From contig JAFRDL010000048.1 of assembly GCA_017411265.1 (NCBI GenBank), positions 1 through 37,103 on the forward strand: a stretch of DNA of 37,103 nucleotides, given 5' to 3'. The stretch is from Oscillospiraceae bacterium. GTDB taxonomy: Bacteria > Bacillota > Clostridia > Oscillospirales > Oscillospiraceae. Position 1 is the first letter of the stretch. Each line of letters begins with the position of its first letter. Both the position numbers and the translations under genes were made by a program. Positions 12,001-17,259 of the stretch are shown here, piece by piece. Below the pieces are notes generated by a model. The model saw nothing but the letters and a program-made list of their open reading frames with translations. It was not told the DNA's origin and searched no databases.

Positions 12001-13633
12001 GCAGGTTGGTGAGGACCACCGTGGCCGAGGACCAGTCAGCGGTGATGTCCTCGTCCGTCCCGCTGTACTTGTAGGTGTAGTTGGTGAAGGATTTGGCTTT
12101 GGCGCCGGTGAGGGTTTCCTTGGTCAGCTCCACCGTGGGCTTGTTCTCCAGCGTGTCGGTCAGACAGCCATACCCCCCCGCCAGAGTCACCAGGAACTCC
12201 TCGTCGCATCCGTCCGCCATCAGCCGGATCTTGCCGGTGTAGGTCCCGTCTTTGGTCTTGGTCAGCGTGCCGGAAACGGGATCGGACTCATCCTCGTTCA
12301 GCGTACCGACAAGAATGAGGGTGTCATAGCCCTCCCCTGCGTTGGCAGGAAGCGCGGCAAAGCCGCCGGCCAGTGCGGCGTCGACCGTCAGAATGTCGTC
12401 GCCCCCGCCCAGGTCGACGGCGAGGCTGCCCTCGTGATCCGTATCCCAGGAATCGGTATAGCTCCGGGCCGCACCGGCGGAGGCCGAGAGCTGCACAGCG
12501 TCGTTCCCGGCGCCGGTGCGGATGTCGGCGGAAAGCACGCCGGCGCCATGGGCCAGCGCCGCCGTATCGTTCCCGGCGCCGGTATCCACGCTCAGCGTGT
12601 TCATGCCGTTGTTCACCCCGGCAGTGGTAACGGTTACCGTGTCATCTCCCGCGCCGGTATCCACGGTGAGGACATTGTCGCTGCCCTCCATCACCGCGTC
12701 CACGCCGTCGTCCCCTCCGGTGCCGAAGATGGTGACCTCGCTGCCGCCGCTGACGCGCACCTTGTTGCCCAGGGACAGGTAGATCCCCGCCAGGGTCACG
12801 TTGATGCCGTCGATGGTCAGATTGCCGTTGAGCACGACGTCAGAGCCCCCGGCGCTGTTCACCGCGGACTTGTCGATAAGCTCTCCCTCGGCGGGCTCCT
12901 CGTACGAGCCCTCGCCCAGAAGGTAAAGGATAAAGTCGCTGTTGGTTTCAAAGAACGCGTTCAGCGCTCTCGTCGTGGTGACGGCAACATCTCCGTTGTA
13001 GGTGCCGGCAGCCACGGTAATGGTGATGGATCTGGTATCGTCGGTGATCTTCTCCAGCGCCTTGTCCACCGCCTTCTGGATGGCGTTTTCCGACCCGGTG
13101 ACGGTGGTGCGGGTGATGGTGATTTCCGGGTCGGGGGTGGCGCCGGTATCCGGGTCCGCCTCGGGCGTGGTCGGCTCAGAGGCCGTGACGGTCACTTCCG
13201 CATCGGACGTGTCCACTTTGTGGTGGTCCTCATCCCGGAGGGTCTCCCCGCTCTCGGTGAGCACATAGGTGGTCTCCGTGGGCACCATTCCCTCGATCTT
13301 ATCCTCCGGAGCTGTTTCGGAGGTGTCGGTGGTGACAAAGGTTTCCGTTACGGTGACGGAGGGCTCGTCGTTCTCAAAGGTTTCCGGCTCGGACTGCTCG
13401 TTGTTCCCCTGGGAATCCACGACCTCCGCGATGACAGCCTCTCCAGCCGGCGCCTCCAGGGCGACCGTATCGTCCGTCTCAATGTCCTGGACGGAAGTCT
13501 CTTCCCCATCGTCTGCGGCGCAGCACACGGGCGCGTGAGCGCAAAGAAGCGACAGCACCATCAGCAGCATGAGCAAAATCTCGCCCAGCTGCCGTCCTTT
13601 TATCAAATGTTTCCGTTTTCGCATTGTCATCAT
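1..13633 (-). CDS. Giant secreted repeat-rich surface protein (adhesin-like), 3' end outside window
   Basis: The minus frame opens at ATG 13633 behind AGAAGGAG (7-nt spacing); ATGs at 13630 and 13624 are in frame. It stays open to the left edge: at least 4,544 residues, no stop seen. Residues 1-40 form a signal peptide (basic start, Leu/Met core, then CCAADD), followed by an acidic Thr/Glu-rich linker to about 165. Near 175-205 is a typical right-handed beta-helix opening (AIQKAVDKAL, then ITVAAGTYNG). RTX-like nonapeptides lie at about 318-412, InlB-B-like modules near 940-1270, 1690 and 3100, and a helical island at about 2355-2645. Asn/Gly/Ser-rich linkers are at about 2175-2212 and 3358-3442. 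Most of the rest is a 60-80-residue repeat of the pattern VAVAVxVxxNxxxAxVGxGAxVxAxGDVxVxA, resembling Fusobacterium LktA-type filamentous adhesins (from memory). Role in adhesion or matrix is inferred; the anchor should lie outside the window. Confidence 0.9.
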   Translation of the reverse strand, partial: MMTMRKRKHLIKGRQLGEILLMLLMVLSLLCAHAPVCCAADDGEETSVQDIETDDTVALEAPAGEAVIAEVVDSQGNNEQSEPETFENDEPSVTVTETFVTTDTSETAPEDKIEGMVPTETTYVLTESGETLRDEDHHKVDTSDAEVTVTASEPTTPEADPDTGATPDPEITITRTTVTGSENAIQKAVDKALEKITDDTRSITITVAAGTYNGDVAVTTTRALNAFFETNSDFILYLLGEGSYEEPAEGELIDKSAVNSAGGSDVVLNGNLTIDGINVTLAGIYLSLGNKVRVSGGSEVTIFGTGGDDGVDAVMEGSDNVLTVDTGAGDDTVTVTTAGVNNGMNTLSVDTGAGNDTAALAHGAGVLSADIRTGAGNDAVQLSASAGAARSYTDSWDTDHEGSLAVDLGGGDDILTVDAALAGGFAALPANAGEGYDTLILVGTLNEDESDPVSGTLTKTKDGTYTGKIRLMADGCDEEFLVTLAGGYGCLTDTLENKPTVELTKETLTGAKAKSFTNYTYKYSGTDEDITADWSSATVVLTNLLVKGSEVNLGKLNIPTVNLTVTARSITVNGAVTAASIVLNTSDDDTLFDLQGDEDGVISSMVGEGTLSGSLMDFTADAGIQVKSGASLLALTGGLSMTAAVDQTHKLIDLLGDKLSSIDPNFFNVKVGDAIITVYGEVAARTAVTIAAKANVDMEVSNEKLASLFVPLAFVVSVTEASVEIVGGRITAGGDVSVTAESIVSGKAEATTGRLPVALAAAVAVNDAHVLLGGNGHIQADGNVTLSAMASTASSAKAGRGALSGNASGYIAVEVAVQDAFARVSDTASISAGGDVNIASSANLTGSAVATSATSGEGDDEGGEGGSTAGGGLGGVKDMLMQIGQSMLTSGKTKVFNKLQGVAEHVAGKAYRVNVTAAEHGSVSAPASANGHKAVTDTVFQEGVQYYKLVNGKYVHDLSVTPGEAIPKNIAYYVDTDPVRLVISPDKGYTVDKVQIKYLLKGASAYTTVTSTLSNNALALRENSDGSYSFRMPDADVTVTVTFKEGTWDKDPKEDSTDAGLNDLFNEAVSGAEEDNDEDPGDSEADDAVQITVRYEDTYTAITGTPAGEFYSKGEDGKYTLVEGAAQEGVTYYARHSAYALTKDLLFQEDVEYFTRKADGTYEKATVTAGEDVAENTYYVRLGALIPSVNKADPKSTVTITVNPGHDKVVTGVTASYTSRYAPAQETEFKANTNYYLLVDGEYKQQTVKAGEKIPEGKTYYTRSIGNKVTETVTADSTGAYTFAVPTGLYAAPGCPGGEIVFSATFGDAAGVAEAGSQPVAGNAATAQSAGALAGGVNINNNDASITTSDTISAGGSVNVTANGNVSAEVKADGTAVGPDAEEEEAPPVSQTPGTGGTQITGKQTIVPYTVYIEPSKGAALKSVSGTEAAKGIFILQVVSPTASFSRDEGKVIFTYTDAAGKPAEGTAALDTATGNYKVDLSGLSIQPGTQVNIKLKGADTGIQVDGEYLVSYTVTVDETRNGTVGHLSGGAGSGVYAFKVTPRETYSVQGAEGEGETAVAASPYVTYTKTTGETAKVALSTDGKGNYYFKIAELTGLTPGSAITVGAVFVESFRAITTETQSAGVADAQAGVITLDTADPARTRVGETVTFTLGAGSGHGGQLAKVSMSYTPAGAAEATVRELTLSDGKYSFVMPDADVTVVADFYNQIHTITVAGAASGDVSVNVNKAGVGETITLQLNETAVQAGKKITRIELQIGDNDGIAVTDNENGVWSYTIPARLVEFGAQIDLESAASTFTFTPVVAEKAVTVKAGTTVNGTIELSNARADAGETYTFTVTPSGGYKIRTGSVKVSLMSGGNTVNLTATGKGTEYTVALPADAASGAVMEIQASFEVGVQPGNGSGEGGKSLTSLGVSVAVGVTINNNKAVVKNADVEAEGLKVAASSATQGAVEAAAGYSAGDIGIGGAVAVQVGVAHTFARVEKTASLSLSGGDLTVDAASETKFDTKADAKGSEKSKNAGVGAGIAVSVTGVETVAEIADGTPIAIDEALSGVEVTASSSDNQTLSAVAGSAGGISITPVLALLVAGTDTLAHFGKGTDVLRCDGDVTVAAESAADRQLAANAAAAGDSCGVGASFAVSVLHDKTVARLSRSTEAKNVKIATKARNRARSTARASASGAASSGGSDDGGSSDDGKSGADKQSDGVMGGAGKLSGHVNAGGVDPKSIKSDTDNKPSASTSEGGIEVAAALALNIQSITTLAQIDDGISVTAAGENGEDGQLTVESLALNEGEIMANGSASQGKIGVGVAVAIQVVNYKNQAIVGDAAITADTLTVRAGLITEEETEGEENESPDSERGWLMELLESALTDLVMKIVEAAGIADLFGESGSATLASIITDAVEAASQALLDGTGLEELLQNNPYEQVKENLANFVLLFLGLPDKLEGTMESLLGENWNNAGVWPDLKKALLEYFKTQGWPTVQGAILDNLVTIVTPVLQSYLNPVNPGDEVPKSESIAAILQDAFLKPETGILIKVRDKIVDDLLAKVTEIAGEYGISVPPRENMNRAGFEQALTDTFQTLADKVSDTLTDGLCDLDKLQEFLSGKVGDKLMENLKQAAMKAGKALTNAALDEITGLLGVKVSVEDDFPAHRFTTEAVAGAGGKQAAVAGSVAVAVIKGTTEALIAGTDAASANYVIVTGDLAVRAEGSQVEKTTASAAEDSRGKASTNLNAGAASGVTGNTDGTLTMPSVITEISNAAIHVGVGGSASADEREVTLTPDEGRKVRSVTVKYVKPDGSTATLELPMFGGKTFTVPEIAETGTECTITLAGRAVRVKPGSKLEYSVFFVDENTISKDCIDVSWTGDGSMSIAVDPEGKETETVDDVTYTTTVYVVKTLPKEGSEIQDRYLDFSYILSGGKPETWSAKLTNEQFSKGFRFGVKRGSDGSVSLVLAGSKEPEIKAETIVNISVNFISALTLGVESQTTGENDSVTRTKVTPGADDRKGDGKGNYTNTYTFKDTDGKTVAGTIKLLELAGSDNGAVLHASYEDRITAIVTAADGYKLDKLYLAFTAKGSSERTQDIVTTDNSIIDPNGGTAYLFYMPDANAVVVASFVKDESSTSGTGAAQEPQKTQSGKSIGVGAGFAMTYSDLTVTAGVGENRTVTAGTADIRAVSIHNTQTAGVAGTDPLAGASASGEATETQKDISLDASVSITVVTDKIAAAIAKGSSVSVTGSDTVALDATDPDTDFVSFNLSAEQKGKTVTKASSFAAGKSTAVGASVTVNITNSQVHAELSGSVSATGTASVRATTFNRDNSEALATAMGADLDRYLNKFAGGVEASEKNANKLLAGEYFGENNSQNDPNNQDGGKKKNPTQTNTRVNDTLNKNGDGQNRADPNANVSSNALRTQNAGAPSTGGAGNTANEGVGQANSNGGQNMPNSNSTASQNFQVAAAVGLNITGHKAGVTVEGALQAAEILVEASNRGNFLTKGTGIAMSLAQNSNSIAAGVSVSVDRNESTVDIRGDLTAIDEAGERGDLTVKATTTQNMDGEYKGLLAAQALAGAVSGTGKFSIAGSVSVVVDNAVTAVRIQSTEEAPVAIEGRRIVLHAYDKTKLAVRAGGVSVSKGSDVGMGLAVAVVYGNNKVDVTVGSGAVIRGESLEINAEKARVDFSDFENAVGLDRFITDTSDVPAADKDKVKKGMINLDRDKNDPDSSYKVDINITTEDAVGMVDALNVLSSTNYYLEAIAGSIVGSGGTDSKASVAGSVAVLVFRNNVNATLGDNVTVELSGCTYEIWQDAKGNVYYVLADRVYEELANGTLADTGLNSAIFGAEAEEETETVDGVEYNVYKAGGRTIYEYKHRLYEMKDGKLVKSDVTWAILNGGENTGKSVIRGMLLRAADDANVRILAGSLSVAPSKFGVGLTVAWLDNEDVVTSSVGDGASIEITSGGYDQRADANEDVMLVTAAASIADGAQSTLTAGGALNVVSANNNAKASVGEGSSVSAAGDVAIRSAVESEILLVSLSVAGGHSKVAVGGTIAVVVNKAKAATDVGSGSTVESTNGSVALSTDNHEKIINVLASASAAPGGEVSVAGTLGVLVSGTAADTTVGDGASLLAKKDVSVRTDTSSHLVEIAAALSIGGSTAAVGATVLVNVLDRTAGVELGSGVTITAEEGNVLIQSTGKDTNVIVGLAAGASNGNAFSGTIPVLVSNTAISTAVGEQSAVTAGDSIGVVSAMDNAVYMFAGGISVATGTVGLGATIGTAVLNNTVTATVMESAKLTARVRSGGTGLTTAANRNTKRRGVMVEATGNETVVTAGVAAGVGGTAGAAGTVITLVVKNTVKAQVNAGAEITASPEEGEEGTGDIAVGAEDHSLLFGFAGALGASPNTGVGATVATLVFSKTVEASVAAGAVLSSVGSVDVNAADESTLILLAIGFAAGGTAGVAGDINAMVYNDTTTASLGGKTAAGKDVKVQAVSDNKLVNIAAGVALGGTAGVAAVAIVTYFQGKTTAEILNGASLGTKTDKVGGDVKILASSSELVTGAA

Positions 13634-13771
13634 TCAGCCGCTCCTTCTCACCGTAACCGGTTTTTCGGGCCTGCCGGCCAAGCCGGTCCCTTATTCGGAA
13701 GGCAGCCCTCCCCGCCGCAGAAATGCGGTCTGGAAAAGGGTTGCCGTTATTTCAGTAGTTCGCTTCCGGGA
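13634..13771 (-). promoter_or_regulatory. Structured leader upstream of the giant gene
   Basis: The 138 bases between the small membrane gene and the giant gene can fold, read on the minus strand. An outer stem pairs GGCAACCCT (13745-13737) with AGGGCTGCC (13709-13701), one mismatch, and encloses CCGCA-TTTC-TGCGG (13728-13715). A second hairpin, CCGGC-TTG-GCCGG (13686-13674), follows. There is no U-run, so this is not an intrinsic terminator, and the two flanking genes may share a transcript. It matches no riboswitch class I recognise. Whether the folding is functional is inference. Confidence 0.3.
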
Positions 13772-14080
13772 TCACTTGTCTCTTTTTTTCTCCCTGTGAC
13801 GTATGACAAGTATCGTGATCGCCGCCGCCAGCGCAAACGCCGCCACCGCTACCAGCACATAGCCGCCGGATTTCTCGCCCAGCAGAAGAGCGCCGTACGC
13901 ATCTCCGAAACTCTCCACCGATGGGGCCGGTCCCAGAGAAGCCAACGCCGTCATCAGCAGCGCAGCCAGTGCCAGAGTGGCCCCGGAAAGAATCTTTGTC
14001 CTGCTTTTTTGCCGCTGCTTCCGAATCCGCGCTCCGCGCGCGGTGATTTCGGAGATTGCCGCTTCCTGACTATATTTCAA
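13772..14080 (-). CDS. Small two-TM membrane protein, paralogue of the sigma-operon small protein
   Basis: 102 residues. The start is TTG at 14080, preceded by AGGGGGA with 7-nt spacing; no ATG fits as well. A basic, probably cytoplasmic N-terminus of about 30 residues (EITARGARIRKQRQKSRTK) precedes TM1 (about 32-50). A short external loop contains SFGDAYGALLLGEKSGGY, TM2 is about 72-93, and the tail is a basic RHREKKRDK. The protein aligns along its whole length with the product of 15788-16120: both share an EI..R..RI.K..Q..R block, a GALL/GSLL-GG-YV loop and a basic tail. It lies directly upstream of the giant gene on the same strand, 138 bases away, and may be co-transcribed with it. Function unknown; an anti-sigma-like or chaperone role for the giant protein is inference. 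Confidence 0.75.
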   Translation of the reverse strand: MKYSQEAAISEITARGARIRKQRQKSRTKILSGATLALAALLMTALASLGPAPSVESFGDAYGALLLGEKSGGYVLVAVAAFALAAAITILVIRHREKKRDK

Positions 14081-14248
14081 GGTATATTCCCCCTAATATC
14101 GCTATCTGCTTAATTAGTACCGGTTTTTTCCTTTTTTTCTCATATAAAAAAGCCGACCATCGGGCGTGCGGATCCGGGCCGCGGCAGCCGTCAAACAGTT
14201 CCGGCTGCCGGGCGGAATTCTCATAAAAGGCCTTTCTTCGAACCGCCG

Positions 14249-14287
14249 AAAAAAACGCTCCGGGAACACGGTGTCTGTTCCCGGAGC
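14249..14287 (-). terminator. Intrinsic terminator of the sigma/PrsW operon
   Basis: On the minus strand GCTCCGGGAACA pairs perfectly over 12 bp with TGTTCCCGGAGC around a 7-nt loop, followed by GTTTTTTTCGG. It lies 87 bases beyond the PrsW stop codon and ends the four-gene operon. The small two-TM gene and the giant gene therefore need their own promoter in 14081-14248. I could not assign that promoter with confidence in this AT-rich stretch (a TACTAAT element lies near 14115). Confidence 0.85.
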
Positions 14288-14373
14288 AAATCAAATTTGG
14301 AGGGCGAAAACGATCCCTGCCATTCCCGTCTGTTCCCTGATTCAAATACCCTTGGACGGCGGCCAAAAATGAA

Positions 14374-15006
14374 TCAGGCCGAAAACCCGCGCAGCTTTCG
14401 AAACAGAAAATAAAGCAGCGCAGCCGTGACCAACGGAAGACCATACCCAATATACGAAGGGATCCCCGGCTGGGAGACCAGAAGATTGTACAGTCCGTGG
14501 AAAGCGGTGGAGAGGGCCAGCGCCCCGATGACCTCCGGGGCGGACAGGGAGTGAAACCGTCTTTCCAGCACCAGCCCGAAGGTCACAAACAGGATGCTGA
14601 CGACGTGCATCACCCCCACTGCGAACCCGCGGATCATCGTGAACGACAGACTCTCCGTTCCCATCGTCAGCAGATAACAGCAATTTTCAAAGGTGGCAAA
14701 GCCCACCCCGATGGCGATGGCGGAATGAAGGAGTTCCTCGTCACTGGGCAAAAAGACGAACATGTAAAAGATCAGCGGCAGAAGCTTCATGATCTCCTCG
14801 ATCACAGGGGAGATATAGATGGCCGTATCTCTGCCGTCCATAGCAAAAGCCATGTTGAAAAAACCGCTGATATAAGCGGACAGCAGGCATACGCCCAGCC
14901 CCAGGAGAAAGCACACCGGGAACCGACGGGTATTCCCGCGAAGGAACGGGATGGCGATTGCCAGCGGCACAGCGATGCACAGCAGAAGGTTCTCCGAGAA
15001 AATCAT
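14374..15006 (-). CDS. PrsW-type intramembrane metalloprotease
   Basis: 210 residues, about seven hydrophobic segments. The PrsW-family motifs are in order: EEIMK (Glu70, Glu71, Lys74), FE at 106-107, a His in a membrane segment (MHVVSI, His134) and AFHGLYN (His170). These are the expected metal-binding and catalytic positions. In Bacillus subtilis, PrsW makes the first cut in anti-sigma RsiW and so frees an ECF sigma factor; here the gene is the last in an operon headed by a sigma factor, which strongly suggests the same logic. The ATG overlaps the preceding gene's stop as ATGA, implying translational coupling. What it actually cleaves is not shown; the operon's small two-TM protein is the obvious candidate. 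Length is similar to known PrsW proteins. Confidence 0.88.
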   Translation of the reverse strand: MIFSENLLLCIAVPLAIAIPFLRGNTRRFPVCFLLGLGVCLLSAYISGFFNMAFAMDGRDTAIYISPVIEEIMKLLPLIFYMFVFLPSDEELLHSAIAIGVGFATFENCCYLLTMGTESLSFTMIRGFAVGVMHVVSILFVTFGLVLERRFHSLSAPEVIGALALSTAFHGLYNLLVSQPGIPSYIGYGLPLVTAALLYFLFRKLRGFSA

Positions 15007-15791
15007 GTCTCCGCCGCCTTTCTCCGGACCGCGGGAAGCATCAATCCTATGAACAGTATGATGATCGTGTCCGCCACCGTATAATACGGCTCCGCACTCA
15101 GATAAAGGGTGACAAGGGCCCAGGAGTATCCGGCGAAGGCGATGCCCAGCGCCGCGTCCGACGAGCCGTGCCGATGTTCATGGATCGTACGGAGCAGAAA
15201 AAACGCCATGAACCCGAACATCACCCCGTAGCAGAGCAGGTCCACCGCTTTGTAAACACCGCCGGAGAGAAGCGGCAGCACCGCCTCTGCCGGGATCAAA
15301 AATCCGCAGGCAGCCGCCAAAAAGCGCCACTCCCGCCGGGACAGGGCGCCGGAGCACTTCAGCCCCCGGGCAGAGGAAGAAAGGAGACGGGCAAAGGCCA
15401 GACCGCTTACGATCTGCTGGAACCATTCCCCCGACCAGATGATCCACAGCGCCGTATTGCACGCCGCGAATACCACCGCAGGGATCGTCACGACACGGAC
15501 GTCCCTCGTATCCTCCCGAAAGACCACGTCCAGCGCCGAAGAAAGCAGCAGATAAAGCCCGATGGCACTTATATCGCAGGCAGAAAACGGCGGATATGCT
15601 CCTTTTCCCATCATCAAGTGGGTGAGCCAGTACAGATCGTTGACGAAATAACACAGCAACCCCAGGGCAAAGAAAACCGACACGAGGGGGTGAGTCTGTG
15701 AGCGCAGGCCGTTCAGGCTCCGCACGATACAGTACAGGATCATCGCCACCTGGAGGCCGTTGACGACGTAACGAAATACATCCACACTCAC
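15003..15791 (-). CDS. Polytopic membrane protein of unknown function in sigma/PrsW operon
   Basis: 262 residues with about eight predicted membrane spans and short connecting loops. The longest polar stretches are FREDTRDVR (near 107-115) and ALSRREWR (near 150). The start is GTG at 15791, which overlaps the stop of the upstream small protein as GTGA; AAGGAG lies about 11 bases upstream. Its own stop overlaps the PrsW start (ATGA). I do not recognise the family. Its place between a putative anti-sigma-like protein and a site-1 protease suggests a sensor or scaffold that controls cleavage (inference). No catalytic motif is visible. Confidence 0.75.
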   Translation of the reverse strand: MSVDVFRYVVNGLQVAMILYCIVRSLNGLRSQTHPLVSVFFALGLLCYFVNDLYWLTHLMMGKGAYPPFSACDISAIGLYLLLSSALDVVFREDTRDVRVVTIPAVVFAACNTALWIIWSGEWFQQIVSGLAFARLLSSSARGLKCSGALSRREWRFLAAACGFLIPAEAVLPLLSGGVYKAVDLLCYGVMFGFMAFFLLRTIHEHRHGSSDAALGIAFAGYSWALVTLYLSAEPYYTVADTIIILFIGLMLPAVRRKAAET

Positions 15792-16120
15792 CGGGAATCC
15801 CGCTCCTTTTCCCTCTCTTTACGCTTCCGCATCTCCAGGCCAAGCAATGTCACCAGGACCCCCAGCAGAAACGCCAGAAATCCCACGACGATATATCCCA
15901 CATACTGCCCGCCGGCGAGCAGGCTGCCGTAGGGTGTGGCCGTCATACTCACAGTCTGCACAGAAAGCCCGGAGATCCACAGACTGACACCCGCGATCAA
16001 AACGAGGCAAAGACTTACAGCCCCTGCTCCCAAGAGCCGGGCGCGCCGCCGTTGTTTTTCTCTTTTCAATATCCGGGAGCGCCCCTGGATCTCCCGCAGC
16101 TGCTCATTCAAACCACGCAT
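15788..16120 (-). CDS. Small two-TM protein, candidate membrane partner of the sigma factor
   Basis: 110 residues from ATG 16120, which lies inside the end of the sigma gene (17-base overlap). A TTG at 16126 is also possible; neither has a clear ribosome site, so translation is probably coupled. The very basic N-terminus (REIQGRSRILKREKQRRRAR, about 8-27) is followed by TM1 (about 30-48), an external loop with TATPYGSLLAGGQY, TM2 (about 71-92) and a highly charged tail (MRKRKEREKERDSR). There is no zinc-binding anti-sigma motif. Its position directly after an ECF-like sigma gene is the usual place for an anti-sigma factor, and the PrsW protease is in the same operon, so it is a plausible substrate (inference). 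It is a paralogue of the protein at 13772-14080. Confidence 0.75.
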   Translation of the reverse strand: MRGLNEQLREIQGRSRILKREKQRRRARLLGAGAVSLCLVLIAGVSLWISGLSVQTVSMTATPYGSLLAGGQYVGYIVVGFLAFLLGVLVTLLGLEMRKRKEREKERDSR

Positions 16121-16673
16121 CGTCAAACCCCGTTTTCTCCAGTATATCCTTCAGCGTTTGCTTTCCTCTGAAAGAGAGATTATAAACCTGTTTTTTGCTC
16201 TTGCCCATGACCTGAGCAGCCTCTTCGCAGCTCATATCCTCAAAAAAGAGCAGGTACAGCGCCTGTCGGTAATCCGCCGGGAGCTTTTCCAGCGCCGCGT
16301 AAAGGTGCCGCTGGCGTTCTCCGTGAATCAATTCCGCCTCCGGCGCAGGCTGCGTGACGGAGGGCGTCCCACCGCGCAATTCCTCCGTCCAAGGACGCTG
16401 ATCCCGCAAGCGCTTTCTTGCCAGATTTCGTCCTATCCCGAACAGCCAGGTCTTGAAGCTGCTCCTGCCTGAAAAACGCGCTGTCCCGGACACGGCCACC
16501 GCGAAAGCGTCCAGCATCAGTTCCTCCGCATCCTCCAGGCTGTGCATATATCCATACAAAAACAGGGTGAAGCTCTCCCTGTGCCGCTCCAAAAGCACGC
16601 GAAGATCGTCTTCATCACCACTGTCCATAAAACGGCGATATATGACTTCATCCGTTTCCATTTCTTTTACCAC
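16104..16673 (-). CDS. ECF-like sigma-70 family RNA polymerase sigma factor
   Basis: 189 residues. Region 2 spans about 24-90 (with DAEELMLDAFAVAV and the promoter-melting segment SSFKTWLFGIGRNLARKRLR). A poorly conserved linker covers 91-122. Region 4 spans about 125-178, with the DNA-binding helix-turn-helix in CEEAAQVMGKSKKQVYNLSF. No sigma-3 or region 1 is present, as in group 4 sigmas. GTG 16673 is chosen as start because AGAGG lies 6 bases upstream; ATG 16661 is an alternative. It is the first gene of the operon with a small membrane protein, a polytopic protein and PrsW, the usual arrangement for an envelope-signal ECF sigma. Likely targets are its own operon and the neighbouring giant surface-protein unit, but I found no shared promoter motif good enough to claim. 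Confidence 0.93.
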   Translation of the reverse strand: MVKEMETDEVIYRRFMDSGDEDDLRVLLERHRESFTLFLYGYMHSLEDAEELMLDAFAVAVSGTARFSGRSSFKTWLFGIGRNLARKRLRDQRPWTEELRGGTPSVTQPAPEAELIHGERQRHLYAALEKLPADYRQALYLLFFEDMSCEEAAQVMGKSKKQVYNLSFRGKQTLKDILEKTGFDDAWFE

Positions 16674-17189
16674 AAGTCACCTCTCCGGTCTTTTCCATCT
16701 CTGTTCAGATCGGATCCGCTTTCGTCTGCCGCCCCGCAAAAACGGAGGACGGTTACCGGATCGGACGGTTTTCCGGGTCCCCTCTCCGCGATCCTTCTGT
16801 ATCGATACCGACGATACCGCATAGCGGATACGGCCGCAGCCACAGGCACAGCTTTCTTCGGCTTCATTTTTCCCGTCCCGGGAGAAAGCATGGCCATGAA
16901 TGGCTGCGCGTGAAAGGCTGCTCCGACTTCGCAAAAGCAACAGGCTGCTCCGCGTTCGTCAAGATACCTTTATTTAAATAAAATAACACATTATCTTCGT
17001 TTCAGCAAGTGAATATCCTTTATTTCAACGGATTCCGCCGGTCTTTTTCCAAACGCGTCCCCGGGAGCGGCAGAGGTCTTTGGGGGATGCGTTTCCCGGC
17101 GCGGATCCGGGCAGCCGCTCCCAAAGGGGCCGCCTCTTCCGGACGCGCCTCACAGACCTCCCTCTTCCTGCCGCGGCCAAACTTTTTTG
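16674..17189. other. Divergent intergenic region between sigma operon and pfp
   Basis: 516 bases without a convincing gene. On the minus strand a possible promoter for the sigma operon has TTGCTG (17008-17003), a 17-nt spacer and TATTTT (16985-16980), which would give a leader of about 300 nt. A TGAAAC element overlaps it at 17004-16999, reminiscent of the -35 of ECF promoters, without a good -10 match. AGGCTGCTCCG occurs twice (16915-16925 and 16942-16952), and GTATCGATAC at 16799-16808 is a perfect 10-bp palindrome. None has a known role. Confidence 0.35.
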
Positions 17190-17217
17190 TTGACAAGACC
17201 GGCGAAGCATGTATAAG
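17190..17217 (+). promoter_or_regulatory. Sigma-A promoter of pfp
   Basis: A consensus -35 TTGACA (17190-17195) and -10 TATAAG (17212-17217) are separated by 16 bases, with the pfp start codon 42 bases beyond the -10. No operator is obvious. A strong, probably constitutive housekeeping promoter. Confidence 0.8.
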
Positions 17218-17259
17218 TATTGTTAGGAACGTTTATATAACGTATAAAAAGGAGGAGCC

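Noticed and set aside
1..13633. Repeat structure of the giant gene as a CRISPR array or tandem DNA repeat.
   Set aside because: The repeats are at protein level, divergent in DNA, of variable length and within one open frame; there are no constant repeats with unique spacers.
13634..13771. A c-di-GMP-I riboswitch before the giant gene, suggested by AGGG..., GGGACCGGC and CCGGTTACGG.
   Set aside because: The diagnostic GCAAA-type segments and the tetraloop-receptor pair are missing; only GC-rich similarity remains.
518..14113. Plus-strand open frames of over 2,000 codons (518-6994 and 7205-14113).
   Set aside because: They are antisense to the giant gene. Their products are His/Gly/Arg-rich without domains, lack signal peptide or ribosome site, and the second runs on over the small two-TM gene. 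The minus frame has all protein features.
16677..16940. Short minus-strand frames of 76-87 codons upstream of the sigma gene.
   Set aside because: Composition is Arg/Gly/Ser-rich without motif, no convincing ribosome site, and they fall in the sigma operon leader.
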